Source: Thiopontia sp964551545 (GTDB taxonomy: Bacteria > Pseudomonadota > Gammaproteobacteria > GCF-002020875). From it: a stretch of DNA of 24,392 nt. Shown here piece after piece: positions 7,319 through 15,153 of the stretch. The stretch's first letter is position 1; every line of letters starts with the position of its first letter. The position numbers and the translations under genes were made by a program. The stretch lies in NCBI GenBank assembly GCA_964551545.1, contig CAZKCT010000025.1, positions 1-24,392 on the forward strand, read 5' to 3'. The notes beneath the pieces are model-generated. The model saw nothing but the letters and a program-made list of their open reading frames with translations, did no database searches and was not told the origin of the DNA.

Positions 7319-8575
7319 ATGTCTGTGAAGAATGCATTCTATGCACAGTCTGGCGGTGTGACCGCCGTGATCAGCGCCTCAGCCTGTGGCGTGATTGAAA
7401 CCGCACGCAAACATGGCGACAAGATCGGCACCGTATACGCAGGCCGTAACGGTATCATCGGCGCACTGACGGAGGACCTAATCGACACATCCAAAGAGTC
7501 CGCCGAGAATATCGCCGCACTGAAATCAGTCCCATCCGGCTGCTTTGGATCCTGCCGCTTCAAGCTGAAGAGCCTGGAAGACAACAAGCGCGAATATGAG
7601 CGCCTGATCGAGGTCTTCAAGGCACACAACATCGGCTACTTCTTCTACAACGGTGGTGGTGACTCTGCAGATACCTGTTACAAGGTCTCCCAGCTCTCTG
7701 AGAAGATGGGCTACCCTGTACAGGCGATCCACGTACCAAAGACCGTCGATAACGACCTACCCATTACCGATAACTGCCCAGGATTCGGTTCTGTAGCGAA
7801 GTACATCGCGGTCTCTACACTGGAGGCCTCTTATGATGTGCGCTCCATGGCGGCCACCTCTACCAAGATCTTCGTGATCGAGGTGATGGGTCGTCACGCG
7901 GGCTGGATTGCTGCAGCTGGCGCACTGGTTGAGGATTACGACATTCCTGTCGTGACCTTGTTCCCGGAGGTTGAGTTCAATCAAGAGAAGTTCCTTGCTG
8001 CGGTAGACGCCAAGGTGAAAGAGCACGGCTACTGCACCATCGTCGTCTCTGAAGGTGCGCACTGGCCGGATGGCAAGTTCCTCGCAGAGCAGGGTACCCG
8101 TGACTCCTTCGGCCACGCCCAGTTGGGTGGTGCTGCGCCAGTGGTTGCCAACATCATTAAAGATGCCCTTGGTTACAAGTTCCATTGGGCAGTTGCCGAC
8201 TACCTGCAACGCGCTGCACGTCACTTGGCCTCCGAATCTGATGTTGAGCAGGCCTATGCGCTGGGTGAGAAGGCCGTTGAGTATGCGCTGGAGGGTCACA
8301 ACTCCATCATGCCTACGGTTGTTCGTGAGTCCTCTTCCCCTTATAAGTGGAGCATCGGTCAGGCACCACTGTCTGAGGTCGCCAACGTCGAGAAGATGAT
8401 GCCAATGGATTTCATCTCTGAAGATGGCTTTGGGATTACCGACGCCTGCAAAGAGTATCTCTATCCCCTCATTAAGGGAGAAGCATACCCTGAGTATGAC
8501 GACAACGGCATGCCGAAATATGTGACCTTGGACAATGTCTCCGTCGAAAAGAAACTTGAGAATTTCGACCTTTAA
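7319..8575 (+). CDS. pfp: Pyrophosphate-dependent 6-phosphofructokinase
   Basis: The enzyme catalyses the reversible reaction fructose 6-phosphate + PPi = fructose 1,6-bisphosphate + Pi in the cytoplasm. It replaces both ATP-phosphofructokinase and, in reverse, fructose bisphosphatase. The 418-residue protein has the PPi-type active site: NGGGDS (111-116) puts Asp at the position that is Gly in ATP enzymes (GGDGS), and PKTVDND (140-146) has the PPi-type Lys where ATP enzymes have Gly (PGTIDND). MGRHAGW, a substrate-binding signature, follows. The ATG has a strong AAGGAG 7 bases upstream. A proton-pumping PPase follows on the same strand after an intrinsic terminator. Such pfp-hppA pairs are known from methanotrophs and sulfur-oxidizing symbionts, where reverse flux in the Calvin cycle is proposed to make PPi that the membrane PPase turns into proton gradient. 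Confidence 0.93.
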   Translation: MSVKNAFYAQSGGVTAVISASACGVIETARKHGDKIGTVYAGRNGIIGALTEDLIDTSKESAENIAALKSVPSGCFGSCRFKLKSLEDNKREYERLIEVFKAHNIGYFFYNGGGDSADTCYKVSQLSEKMGYPVQAIHVPKTVDNDLPITDNCPGFGSVAKYIAVSTLEASYDVRSMAATSTKIFVIEVMGRHAGWIAAAGALVEDYDIPVVTLFPEVEFNQEKFLAAVDAKVKEHGYCTIVVSEGAHWPDGKFLAEQGTRDSFGHAQLGGAAPVVANIIKDALGYKFHWAVADYLQRAARHLASESDVEQAYALGEKAVEYALEGHNSIMPTVVRESSSPYKWSIGQAPLSEVANVEKMMPMDFISEDGFGITDACKEYLYPLIKGEAYPEYDDNGMPKYVTLDNVSVEKKLENFDL

Positions 8576-8587
8576 TTCAACTCTGCG

Positions 8588-8614
8588 GGGCTCCAGGGAT
8601 GGAGCCCTTTTTTT
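8588..8614 (+). terminator. Intrinsic terminator between pfp and hppA
   Basis: An 8-bp perfect stem (GGGCTCCA / TGGAGCCC, loop GGGA) is followed by seven T. It starts 12 bases after the pfp stop and ends 19 bases before the hppA start, so any hppA expression from the pfp promoter must read through it. Confidence 0.85.
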
Positions 8615-8633
8615 AACCTCTTAGGAGATCGTC

Positions 8634-10655
8634 ATGCCCAACGAACTTTTATTTTCATTGATCGCAGGTTTCGCTGCGGTTGCCTATGGCTACGTGTCCA
8701 TTCAATGGATCAACGCCAAATCGACTGGTAATGAACGAATGCAAGAGATTGCAACCGCCATCCAGCAAGGGGCTCAGGCCTATCTGAGTCGTCAGTACAC
8801 CACCATCAGCTATGTTGGTATCGCCCTATTCATCGTCATGGGTCTGGCCCTCGACTGGGCTTCTGCCATCGGCTTCGCAATTGGTGCCATTCTTTCCGGT
8901 GCAGCTGGATTCATCGGCATGAACATCTCTGTTCGTTCCAACTCTCGCACCGCTGAAGCAGCCAAAGAGGGGATCAACTCCGCCTTCCAGGTCGCCTTCC
9001 GTGGCGGCGCTATCACCGGTATGCTGGTGGTTGGCCTCGGTATTCTGGGTGTTGCGGGTTACTACGCAGTCCTCGGCATGATGGGCATGACCACAGAGTC
9101 TGCACTGCATGCACTGGTTGGTCTCGCATTCGGTGGTTCACTGATCTCCATCTTCGCCCGTCTGGGTGGTGGTATCTTCACCAAAGGTGCGGACGTCGGT
9201 GCGGACATCGTCGGTAAGGTTGAGGCTGGCATCCCTGAGGATGACCCCCGCAATCCTGCAGTAATTGCTGATAATGTCGGTGACAACGTCGGTGACTGCG
9301 CTGGTATGGCTGCTGACCTGTTTGAGACCTATGCGGTAACAACCGTAGCGACCATGATGCTGGGTATGTTGATGATGGAAGGCAGCGAAGCCGGTATCCT
9401 CTATCCTCTCGTTCTGGGTGGCATCTCTATCGTTGCCTCGATCGTCGGCACCTACTTCGTGAAGGTGGCTGAGGGTGGCAAGATCATGAATGCACTCTAT
9501 CGCGGCCTGATGGTCTCCGGTGCAATCGCAGCCATTGCCTTCTACCCGCTCACTACCATGATGTTTGGTGAGAGCGTGATGATTGGTGGTGTCGCTGTAA
9601 CCTCGCTCAACATCTACTACGCGGCGCTGATCGGTCTGGTACTGACTGCTGCAATGGTACTGATCACCGAGTACTATACAGCGACTGAGTATGCCCCAGT
9701 CCGTGATATCGCTGAGGCATCGACTACAGGTGACGGCACTAACGTCATCGCTGGTCTGGGTGTATCGATGAAGTCTACTGCTGCACCTGTTATCGCGGTA
9801 TGTGCCTCCATCTACGGTGCTTACGAGCTGGCTGGGCTGTATGGTATTGCGGTTGCCGCAACCTCCATGCTCTCCATGACCGGCATCATTGTTGCGTTGG
9901 ACGCCTACGGTCCAATTACCGATAATGCCGGTGGTATCGCCGAAATGGCTGAGCTACCGGAAGAGATCCGTAACATTACCGATCCTCTGGATGCGGTCGG
10001 TAACACCACCAAGGCGGTCACCAAGGGTTACGCAATCGGTTCTGCCGGTCTCGCAACACTGGTGCTGTTTGCCGATTACACCCATGCACTGGGCGGACAG
10101 GTCAACTTCGACCTCTCCAACCACATGGTCATCATCGGTCTGTTTCTTGGCGGTATGATCCCGTACATCTTCGGCGCGATGTCGATGGAAGCGGTCGGTC
10201 GTGCAGCAGGCGGTATCGTCAACGAAGTACGCCGTCAGTTCCGCGAGATCCCTGGAATCATGGATCACCGTGCCAAGCCTGATTATGGCAAGGCGGTCGA
10301 CATGCTGACTCAGTCTGCGATCAAAGAGATGATCATTCCTTCGATTCTGCCGATCGCAGCGCCACTGCTGGTGGGTCTGCTGTTGGGTAAAGAGGCACTG
10401 GGCGGCATGCTGATTGGTGCCATCGTCACCGGCATCTTCATCGCGATCTCCATGACAACCGGTGGTGGCGCATGGGATAACGCCAAGAAGTACATCGAAG
10501 ATGGCAACTTCGGCGGCAAAGGTTCTGATGCCCATAAGGCAGCAGTAACCGGTGATACGGTTGGCGATCCATACAAGGATACCGCTGGTCCAGCGATTAA
10601 CCCGCTGATCAAGATCATCAATATCGTAGCCTTGTTGATCGTACCGCTGCTGTAA
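8634..10655 (+). CDS. hppA: K+-independent proton-translocating membrane pyrophosphatase
   Basis: This inner-membrane enzyme couples PPi hydrolysis to H+ export, or makes PPi from the proton gradient. The 673-residue, multi-helix protein (usual length for bacterial H+-PPase) has the catalytic acidic motifs: DVGADIVGKVE (187-197), the EDDPRNP stretch (202-208) and DNVGDNVGD (213-221). The sequence GNTTKAVT puts Lys at 460 and Thr at 463. In the well-studied numbering this K/T pair marks the K+-independent, H+-pumping class, as opposed to A460 with G/A463 in K+-dependent enzymes. The ATG at 8634 follows a TAGGAG ribosome site. It lies between pfp and ppa, with terminators on both sides, so the three genes form a PPi-metabolism cluster with possibly separate expression levels. 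Confidence 0.97.
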   Translation: MPNELLFSLIAGFAAVAYGYVSIQWINAKSTGNERMQEIATAIQQGAQAYLSRQYTTISYVGIALFIVMGLALDWASAIGFAIGAILSGAAGFIGMNISVRSNSRTAEAAKEGINSAFQVAFRGGAITGMLVVGLGILGVAGYYAVLGMMGMTTESALHALVGLAFGGSLISIFARLGGGIFTKGADVGADIVGKVEAGIPEDDPRNPAVIADNVGDNVGDCAGMAADLFETYAVTTVATMMLGMLMMEGSEAGILYPLVLGGISIVASIVGTYFVKVAEGGKIMNALYRGLMVSGAIAAIAFYPLTTMMFGESVMIGGVAVTSLNIYYAALIGLVLTAAMVLITEYYTATEYAPVRDIAEASTTGDGTNVIAGLGVSMKSTAAPVIAVCASIYGAYELAGLYGIAVAATSMLSMTGIIVALDAYGPITDNAGGIAEMAELPEEIRNITDPLDAVGNTTKAVTKGYAIGSAGLATLVLFADYTHALGGQVNFDLSNHMVIIGLFLGGMIPYIFGAMSMEAVGRAAGGIVNEVRRQFREIPGIMDHRAKPDYGKAVDMLTQSAIKEMIIPSILPIAAPLLVGLLLGKEALGGMLIGAIVTGIFIAISMTTGGGAWDNAKKYIEDGNFGGKGSDAHKAAVTGDTVGDPYKDTAGPAINPLIKIINIVALLIVPLL

Positions 10656-10664
10656 AAACCCTAC

Positions 10665-10691
10665 TGGAATCTTCACTATTTGAAGATTCCA
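10665..10691 (+). other. Perfect 11-bp hairpin in the hppA-ppa gap
   Basis: TGGAATCTTCA and TGAAGATTCCA flank a 5-nt loop. No T-run follows, so alone it is not an intrinsic terminator. It lies 17 bases before a real one and could protect the hppA mRNA 3' end. Confidence 0.6.
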
Positions 10692-10707
10692 GAAACAGGT
10701 ACAATAA

Positions 10708-10734
10708 GGGCCAGCCAAAAGCTGGCCCTTTTTT
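10708..10734 (+). terminator. Intrinsic terminator after hppA
   Basis: An 8-bp perfect stem (GGGCCAGC / GCTGGCCC, loop CAAAA) is followed by six T. It ends 37 bases before the ppa start. I see no convincing promoter in that short space, so ppa probably relies on read-through or on a promoter overlapping the terminator. Confidence 0.88.
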
Positions 10735-10771
10735 ATGGTCAGCGCAAATGAATTCTTCAGGAGAGTAAGTT

Positions 10772-11320
10772 ATGAATCTGGATCGCGTATCAACCGGTAA
10801 CAACATCCCCGAGGAGATCAATGTGATCATTGAGATTCCCGCCAATGCTGATCCGGTCAAGTACGAGGTCGACAAGGAGACTGGCGCGATGTTTGTGGAC
10901 CGCTTCATGAACACCGCGATGCACTACCCTTGTAACTACGGCTACGTCCCCCATACGCTCTCTGACGACGGCGATCCAGTGGATGTACTGGTGGTTACCC
11001 CTTACCCGATTATTAGCGGCTCCGTCATCCGCTGCCGCCCTGTAGGAGTGCTGCAGATGACTGATGAGGCGGGCGCTGATGCCAAGGTGCTGGCTGTGCC
11101 TGTATCCAAGCTCTGCTCCATCTACAAAAATGCCCAAAGCCCAGAGGATGTCTCTCCGGTGCTACTGGACAAGATCTCCCACTTCTTCGAGCACTACAAA
11201 GATCTGGAAGAGGGCAAGTGGGTGAAGATTGATGGCTGGGAAAACAAAGAGGCGGCGCATAAGGAGATCCTCGACAGTATTGAACGCTTCCAGAATGCTC
11301 CCGAGAAGCCTCACTTCTAA
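10772..11320 (+). CDS. ppa: Soluble inorganic pyrophosphatase, family I
   Basis: This cytoplasmic Mg2+-dependent enzyme hydrolyses PPi to two Pi without energy capture. The 182-residue protein has the usual family I length and the signature DDGDPVDVLV with metal-binding aspartates at 66, 68 and 71. KYEVDKETG and YGYVPHT are also typical. The ATG is preceded by AGGAG. It lies directly after hppA, whose product performs the same hydrolysis while saving energy as a proton gradient. The soluble enzyme would drain PPi needed by Pfp and HppA, so its level or activity is presumably restrained when PPi is in use. The phosphodiesterase gene follows after 15 bases. Confidence 0.96.
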   Translation: MNLDRVSTGNNIPEEINVIIEIPANADPVKYEVDKETGAMFVDRFMNTAMHYPCNYGYVPHTLSDDGDPVDVLVVTPYPIISGSVIRCRPVGVLQMTDEAGADAKVLAVPVSKLCSIYKNAQSPEDVSPVLLDKISHFFEHYKDLEEGKWVKIDGWENKEAAHKEILDSIERFQNAPEKPHF

Positions 11321-11335
11321 AACAGTTCTTCAGCC

Positions 11336-11884
11336 GTGAAAGTTTGCGTCATCTCCGATACCCATGACCGGGTAGAGTACCTCCACGCTGCTATTGAGGA
11401 CGCCAAGGTACGCGGTGCCGAAATAGTGCTCCACTGTGGGGATCTAATCGCACCCTATACACTGCGCCAGACACACACACTGGGGCTGCCAATACATGTC
11501 ATCCACGGCAACAACAAGGGCGACCTGGCAGCCATGTGTCGATTGGCCTCGAAGCCGGAGAGCCTGATCAATTACCATGGCCGGGATGCCTCTCTGGAGA
11601 TGGGTGGCAAGAAAATTTTTCTGATTCACTTTCCGGAATATGCTGAGGCAATGGCACTCACCGGAAAATGGGACCTGATCTGTTGTGGTCACAACCACCG
11701 CTGCAAAATCGAATCGATCCGTCATGCTGATGGAGATGGATCAACCCTGTTGGTCAACCCTGGCAGCGCCTCAGGATTGGGCCGGGTTCAGCCCACATAT
11801 GTTTTTGGTAATCTGGAGACGATGGAGTTCGAGATCATCGACATTCAGGAACCAGAACTCCCTCCCTATCGTTCCTGCCGCTAA
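11336..11884 (+). CDS. YfcE/MJ0936-like calcineurin-type phosphodiesterase
   Basis: Small metallophosphoesterases of this family hydrolyse phosphodiester substrates in the cytoplasm with two metal ions, and their natural substrates are mostly unknown. The 182-residue protein has the metal motifs in order: SDTHD (D8, H10), CGDL (D36), GNN (N59), a histidine at 98 and GHNH (118-121). The usual GNCD block reads GNNKGD, a small variation. Start is a GTG at 11336, 15 bases after the ppa stop and without a strong ribosome site, so translation may be coupled to ppa. Co-transcription with ppa is likely. No plus-strand terminator is evident; the hairpin at 11907-11934 has its T-run on the minus strand. 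Confidence 0.85.
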   Translation: MKVCVISDTHDRVEYLHAAIEDAKVRGAEIVLHCGDLIAPYTLRQTHTLGLPIHVIHGNNKGDLAAMCRLASKPESLINYHGRDASLEMGGKKIFLIHFPEYAEAMALTGKWDLICCGHNHRCKIESIRHADGDGSTLLVNPGSASGLGRVQPTYVFGNLETMEFEIIDIQEPELPPYRSCR

Positions 11885-11906
11885 CCCCCTCAACAACAAG
11901 ACAGAT

Positions 11907-11934
11907 AAAAAAAGGGCGCCTGAATCAGACGCCC
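11907..11934 (-). terminator. Intrinsic terminator of the minus-strand coiled-coil gene
   Basis: On the minus strand GGGCGTCTG, loop ATT, CAGGCGCCC (one mismatch) is followed by seven T. It lies about 40 bases after the stop of the gene at 11973-12530 and supports that gene's strand. Confidence 0.75.
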
Positions 11935-11972
11935 TTCCCAGAGGTTCCCCCCCCTCTTCGAAACTGGTCTAC

Positions 11973-12530
11973 CTAGAATGGCATGAATCGGGTAAACATC
12001 CCGCGAGGAGACAAGCCACGATTCATCGACCCCATCTCCCGGGTCATGTGGAAGGTGCTATTGGCCATATGCTGAGTCGACTGATCCAGATTGCTCATGC
12101 TCGCCATCATCGGCTCCAGCGTCTGCATATGACCCGTGATCTGGTCCATACTGCCGCGCACATCATTCAGGGATACCGTCATCGCCTCCATGTTGCCATC
12201 AATTGCATTAAGGTTGCGGGACATCACTTCGACATTCCCCGACATGCTCTCAACGCCATCGACAATACTGGCCAGATGCTGCCCCATATAGGGGTCGATA
12301 CTGGTCGACATGACCTGAATGTTACGAGCAATGTGGGACATGTCCTGGGTCAGATGGTAGATCATGTAGAAACCGTAGATCGAGAGAACACAAAAAGCAA
12401 ACAGCGCCGGATAGACCACCATCTCCCAGCGTCGTGCACTCTTCTCAAAACAGCTGGCAAAACGCTCCAGCGGTTGACCACCCATCGTTGGGGCCGACTC
12501 ACCAGCCACCTTATTTACATCATCTGCCAT
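11973..12530 (-). CDS. One-TM, Met-rich coiled-coil protein of unknown function
   Basis: I do not recognise a characterised family. The 185-residue protein has a cytoplasmic N-terminus (1-35), one strong membrane helix (about 37-60, around YPALFAFCVLSIYGFYMIY) and a long helical stretch (about 62-160). In that stretch Met, Ile, Val and Leu recur at heptad-like spacing (for example MSGNVEVMSRNLNAIDGNM), resembling the coiled coil of a methyl-accepting chemotaxis protein but without its signalling tip. The C-terminus is Met/Phe/Arg-rich and ends MFTRFMPF. Methionine is unusually frequent. The ribosome site is weak. A minus-strand terminator follows. It lies 146 bases downstream of the TPR gene, so it may be the last gene of the envelope operon or have its own promoter. 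Confidence 0.8.
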   Translation of the reverse strand: MADDVNKVAGESAPTMGGQPLERFASCFEKSARRWEMVVYPALFAFCVLSIYGFYMIYHLTQDMSHIARNIQVMSTSIDPYMGQHLASIVDGVESMSGNVEVMSRNLNAIDGNMEAMTVSLNDVRGSMDQITGHMQTLEPMMASMSNLDQSTQHMANSTFHMTREMGSMNRGLSPRGMFTRFMPF

Positions 12531-12676
12531 TTAGAAACACCCTGTCTTATTCAAGTTCGCGCACTGTAACACGTTTTTTCTAAAAGAAAAAATGGGTACA
12601 GTCTAAAATTAGAAAGTTCTAACTTACTGTTTTTTTAACATTCTTACCGCACCAAGTACACTCATAGAGTGCAGGA

Positions 12677-13693
12677 CTACTGAGCCAGCTCTGCAGCCAG
12701 CTGTGTGGCCAGCGCTGGATCAATACCCCGAACCACGGTAAGGATTTTCTCCGCCTCATCCACCCGATTGGTCTGGATCAACACGGCAGCAGCACGGCCA
12801 AACGCCCGAACTGCACGCGCCCAATCCTTCTTCGCGTAGTAGATGTTACCCAGCTCCCCCCAGGCATCCGGATTCATTGGCTCCTCTTGCAACAAGGAGC
12901 GATAGCTCTCGATCGCTGACTCATAATCGCCTTCCCAGAAGGCCTGTCGTCCTCGATTCCAGAGCCAGTTGGCATCCATCGCCTCATCCAGAGGGTCAAT
13001 ATGCCAAATATCGTTACGTTGCTTCTCTGCAGCAACGCCATAAGGGTCCTGTTGCGGCGCTGGAAGCGGATTGAAGGTTGCAGCAAGGTCCTCCATCGGA
13101 CGAGCCATTAATGCAATCTGATCTGCTGGCAGCTGCGGCAGGTCATCAGTCGCCTCCAGTATCGCCATCGGTAGGGATGGCTCAACAGTCTCAGGATGGC
13201 GTGCCATGGGCTGCTCTTTCAGCCCCAACACCTCACTCAAAACAGGCGCCGGGCTAGCGACCTTCTCTTCTACCGTCCTCTCCTCAGCCACTGGTGGCGC
13301 TGAGGTCTCAACGGGTTGAGCCACTTCGGCAACCTCAACCACGGGCTCTGATTCAGAGCGAGCCTCAACCACAGATTTTGACTGTGGATAAATCGTAGTC
13401 GCAGCAATACGCTCTTTGGCTTTGGGCTGCGCAACCACTTCTGGCACTGGCTGCTTGCTCTCCGTCACTTCAGCGACCGGAGACTCCACCTTCTCTTGAT
13501 AATTGAACGGGTCAACCACAGCCGAAATCTGGTGTGACGCCTCGTCGTGCCGATCTTCACCAGCAACCTCATGCGCGCCAAACAGGGAGGACCACTCCTC
13601 TTGCAGGTGCTCTCGCTCCAGATAGGCAATCACCCCAAGACCGACAATCACGCCAGGGAGAATGGATGCCAGCATCCTGATCAAGACTTTCAT
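12677..13693 (-). CDS. Membrane-anchored TPR protein with disordered linker
   Basis: Not assignable to a named gene. The 338-residue protein starts with an N-terminal membrane anchor (about 7-25, LASILPGVIVGLGVIAYL). A long low-complexity Glu/Val/Pro/Ala-rich linker (about 30-215) follows, then a C-terminal domain (about 235-335) with two TPR-like helix pairs: NRGRQAFWEGDYESAIESYR and AWGELGNIYYAKKDWARAVR. The anchor and linker suggest that the TPR domain projects into the periplasm, where it could act as an assembly scaffold. The ATG at 13693 has an AGGAAG ribosome site. It lies 47 bases downstream of the LolA-like gene on the same strand, so co-transcription with the RND genes is likely. 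Confidence 0.8.
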   Translation of the reverse strand: MKVLIRMLASILPGVIVGLGVIAYLEREHLQEEWSSLFGAHEVAGEDRHDEASHQISAVVDPFNYQEKVESPVAEVTESKQPVPEVVAQPKAKERIAATTIYPQSKSVVEARSESEPVVEVAEVAQPVETSAPPVAEERTVEEKVASPAPVLSEVLGLKEQPMARHPETVEPSLPMAILEATDDLPQLPADQIALMARPMEDLAATFNPLPAPQQDPYGVAAEKQRNDIWHIDPLDEAMDANWLWNRGRQAFWEGDYESAIESYRSLLQEEPMNPDAWGELGNIYYAKKDWARAVRAFGRAAAVLIQTNRVDEAEKILTVVRGIDPALATQLAAELAQ

Positions 13694-13740
13694 TTAAACT
13701 TCCTGTCTCTATTGGAAAAACGGCAACCGATTATACCGGC

Positions 13741-14370
13741 TCAGGGCCATTGAGGAAAATCGCCACTCTGGCTCATTGAGCCCGCCTCAACCTGACGGTA
13801 GTGAAATGGAATGGAAAAAAGCGCGGAGGAGAGGCGCCCCTGCTCAATATTGCTCAACTCTTGAACAATGCCGCTATTGAGTTTGATTCGTACCGGATAC
13901 TGAATCTCCGGGTCATACCAGGCCACCACACCAAAGCTCAGCTCTCCAAACCCCAGCTCCGCCGCCCAGCGCTCGGTTTGTCGTCCCATCTGCGCCTCTG
14001 TTGCCTGAAAACCGCACTCCGCAAGCATCATCTCGGCGCAAAAGGCCTGTGGATTCCGCGGAACCGGATAGGCCTGCTGCTGATGATATTCACCACGCTG
14101 AGGATCGAGCACATACAACACCCCTTGATAGAGGTCGGTAATACGAACCTCACGCCTTTTGTCGTTCTGCCGCTCTTCACGAATGGTGTGATCGCTCACA
14201 TAGAGGCGCCCTTCAGCCGTAGGCACCGCATCATTGAGGTAGCGGATGTCCGCAGAGAACTCGGTCAGTGCAGCAGCACTCGCTCCCCATCCACAACTAA
14301 GCAGGGAGAGCAGTGCCTGAATCCAGAAATGACGCGACCTAGCGGAAACCAAAGTACTGAACCGGACCAC
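13741..14370 (-). CDS. Secreted protein resembling LolA/DUF4412-type lipid-binding folds
   Basis: The N-terminus has basic residues, a hydrophobic core (WIQALLSLLSCGWG) and an Ala-rich cleavage region (ASAAA, about residues 30-34), so export to the periplasm is likely. The mature part has alternating short beta-like strands of the kind GRLYVSDHTIREE and LYVLDPQRGEYHQQQ, reminiscent of outer-membrane lipoprotein-sorting proteins and DUF4412 proteins. The match is by pattern only. Two cysteines (in FCAEMMLAECGF) could form a disulfide. The start is uncertain: the GTG at 14370 overlaps the upstream gene by 32 bases and has no good ribosome site, and a TTG at 14352 is an alternative. Overlap with its neighbour implies translational coupling. 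A lipid-related role beside an RND pump and an SCP2-like protein is inference. Confidence 0.7.
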   Translation of the reverse strand: MVRFSTLVSARSRHFWIQALLSLLSCGWGASAAALTEFSADIRYLNDAVPTAEGRLYVSDHTIREERQNDKRREVRITDLYQGVLYVLDPQRGEYHQQQAYPVPRNPQAFCAEMMLAECGFQATEAQMGRQTERWAAELGFGELSFGVVAWYDPEIQYPVRIKLNSGIVQELSNIEQGRLSSALFSIPFHYRQVEAGSMSQSGDFPQWP

Positions 14371-15103
14371 TCATCTGCGGGATCAGCGCCAACGGATCCA
14401 TCGCATTGGCACGACGCACACCCAACGCGTACTCTGGCATGAAGGTGGGATAGAAGACCGCGGGAGGCTGCTGACGCTGCCACTGGTTGCGGGTACGACG
14501 CTCCTCCAGTGCAGAGAGACGATCCGCCTCACGCCCCATCGCCTCCATATCTACACCGGCCGACTCAAAATCATCCAGCATCGCCTCCTGGAACGGGGTT
14601 GATGCAGTGGAGTAGCGCTGATCCTTAGAACCCTCGGGTACCGTGCAGGGCTCAACGGCAGCGACTGGTTCCGGGGTTACCCCCATCTGCGGCAGCTTCT
14701 CAGCATCAATCTCTCCCAACGCCCAGACATTTTCTTCTGAAGTGACTGCAGCGACACCATTCACCCCCTGGGGTGGAAGCGCTTCTGCCTGTTCCAGACT
14801 CCAGGCAGGGTCAATATTCTGCAGCTCTTCCGGCTGATACTGCGGCGCAGGATCCGTTTCAGTCGGTGCGTAGGAGGCCTGTATCACTGGCAGTGCATCG
14901 CCTTCATGGTAGACCGCATACTCTGGCTGTGGACTAGAGGCACTTTCACCATGCTCCGCAGGCACACCAAAATCAAAATGGCCGCCATAGGGCCCCATCG
15001 GCGCCGGTGCAACCCAATGATCATCGACTGCAACGGCCTGACCTGCGATCAAACAGCCCAACAACCATCCAATCTTTCCATCCACCATTCGTTTCTGACT
15101 CAT
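14339..15103 (-). CDS. Secreted protein of unknown function (254 residues)
   Basis: No family recognised. From the ATG at 15103 the product begins MSQKRMVDGKIGWLLGCLIA and has a signal peptide ending near AVA (about residue 22). It therefore probably works in the periplasm or outer membrane. The mature part is Pro/Glu/Ala-rich to about residue 150. A charged helical segment (about 180-215, with RLSALEERRTRNQWQRQQ) and a C-terminus rich in Pro, Met, Phe and Tyr (ending GPVQYFGFR) follow. The frame could extend upstream to 15157, but GAGGGG lies 7 bases before the chosen ATG and the signal peptide begins there. It starts 50 bases after the RND permease stop and overlaps the next gene, so it belongs to the same operon. 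Confidence 0.75.
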   Translation of the reverse strand: MSQKRMVDGKIGWLLGCLIAGQAVAVDDHWVAPAPMGPYGGHFDFGVPAEHGESASSPQPEYAVYHEGDALPVIQASYAPTETDPAPQYQPEELQNIDPAWSLEQAEALPPQGVNGVAAVTSEENVWALGEIDAEKLPQMGVTPEPVAAVEPCTVPEGSKDQRYSTASTPFQEAMLDDFESAGVDMEAMGREADRLSALEERRTRNQWQRQQPPAVFYPTFMPEYALGVRRANAMDPLALIPQMSGPVQYFGFR

Positions 15104-15153
15104 TATGATTCCCCTCATCCTTCTTTGGTTAAACCACTTCTGAAAATCCGCTT

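Noticed and set aside
10680..10705. TTGAAG and TACAAT as a promoter for ppa
   Set aside because: The spacer is only 14 bases, too short for sigma70, and the -35 lies inside a perfect hairpin.
9954..10718. Minus-strand open frame of 254 codons
   Set aside because: Antisense shadow of hppA, with no ribosome site and no recognisable domain; hppA is certain on the plus strand.
11685..12569. Long plus-strand open frame of 294 codons
   Set aside because: It begins inside the phosphodiesterase gene and runs antisense to the coiled-coil gene. Its product is His/Arg-rich without any domain, and the minus-strand terminator supports the opposite strand.
12580..12625. A/T palindromes (TTTTTTCT/AGAAAAAA and TTAGAA/TTCTAA) as terminators of the TPR gene
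   Set aside because: Stems are short and A/T only, and the T-runs are poorly placed, so they are too weak to call.
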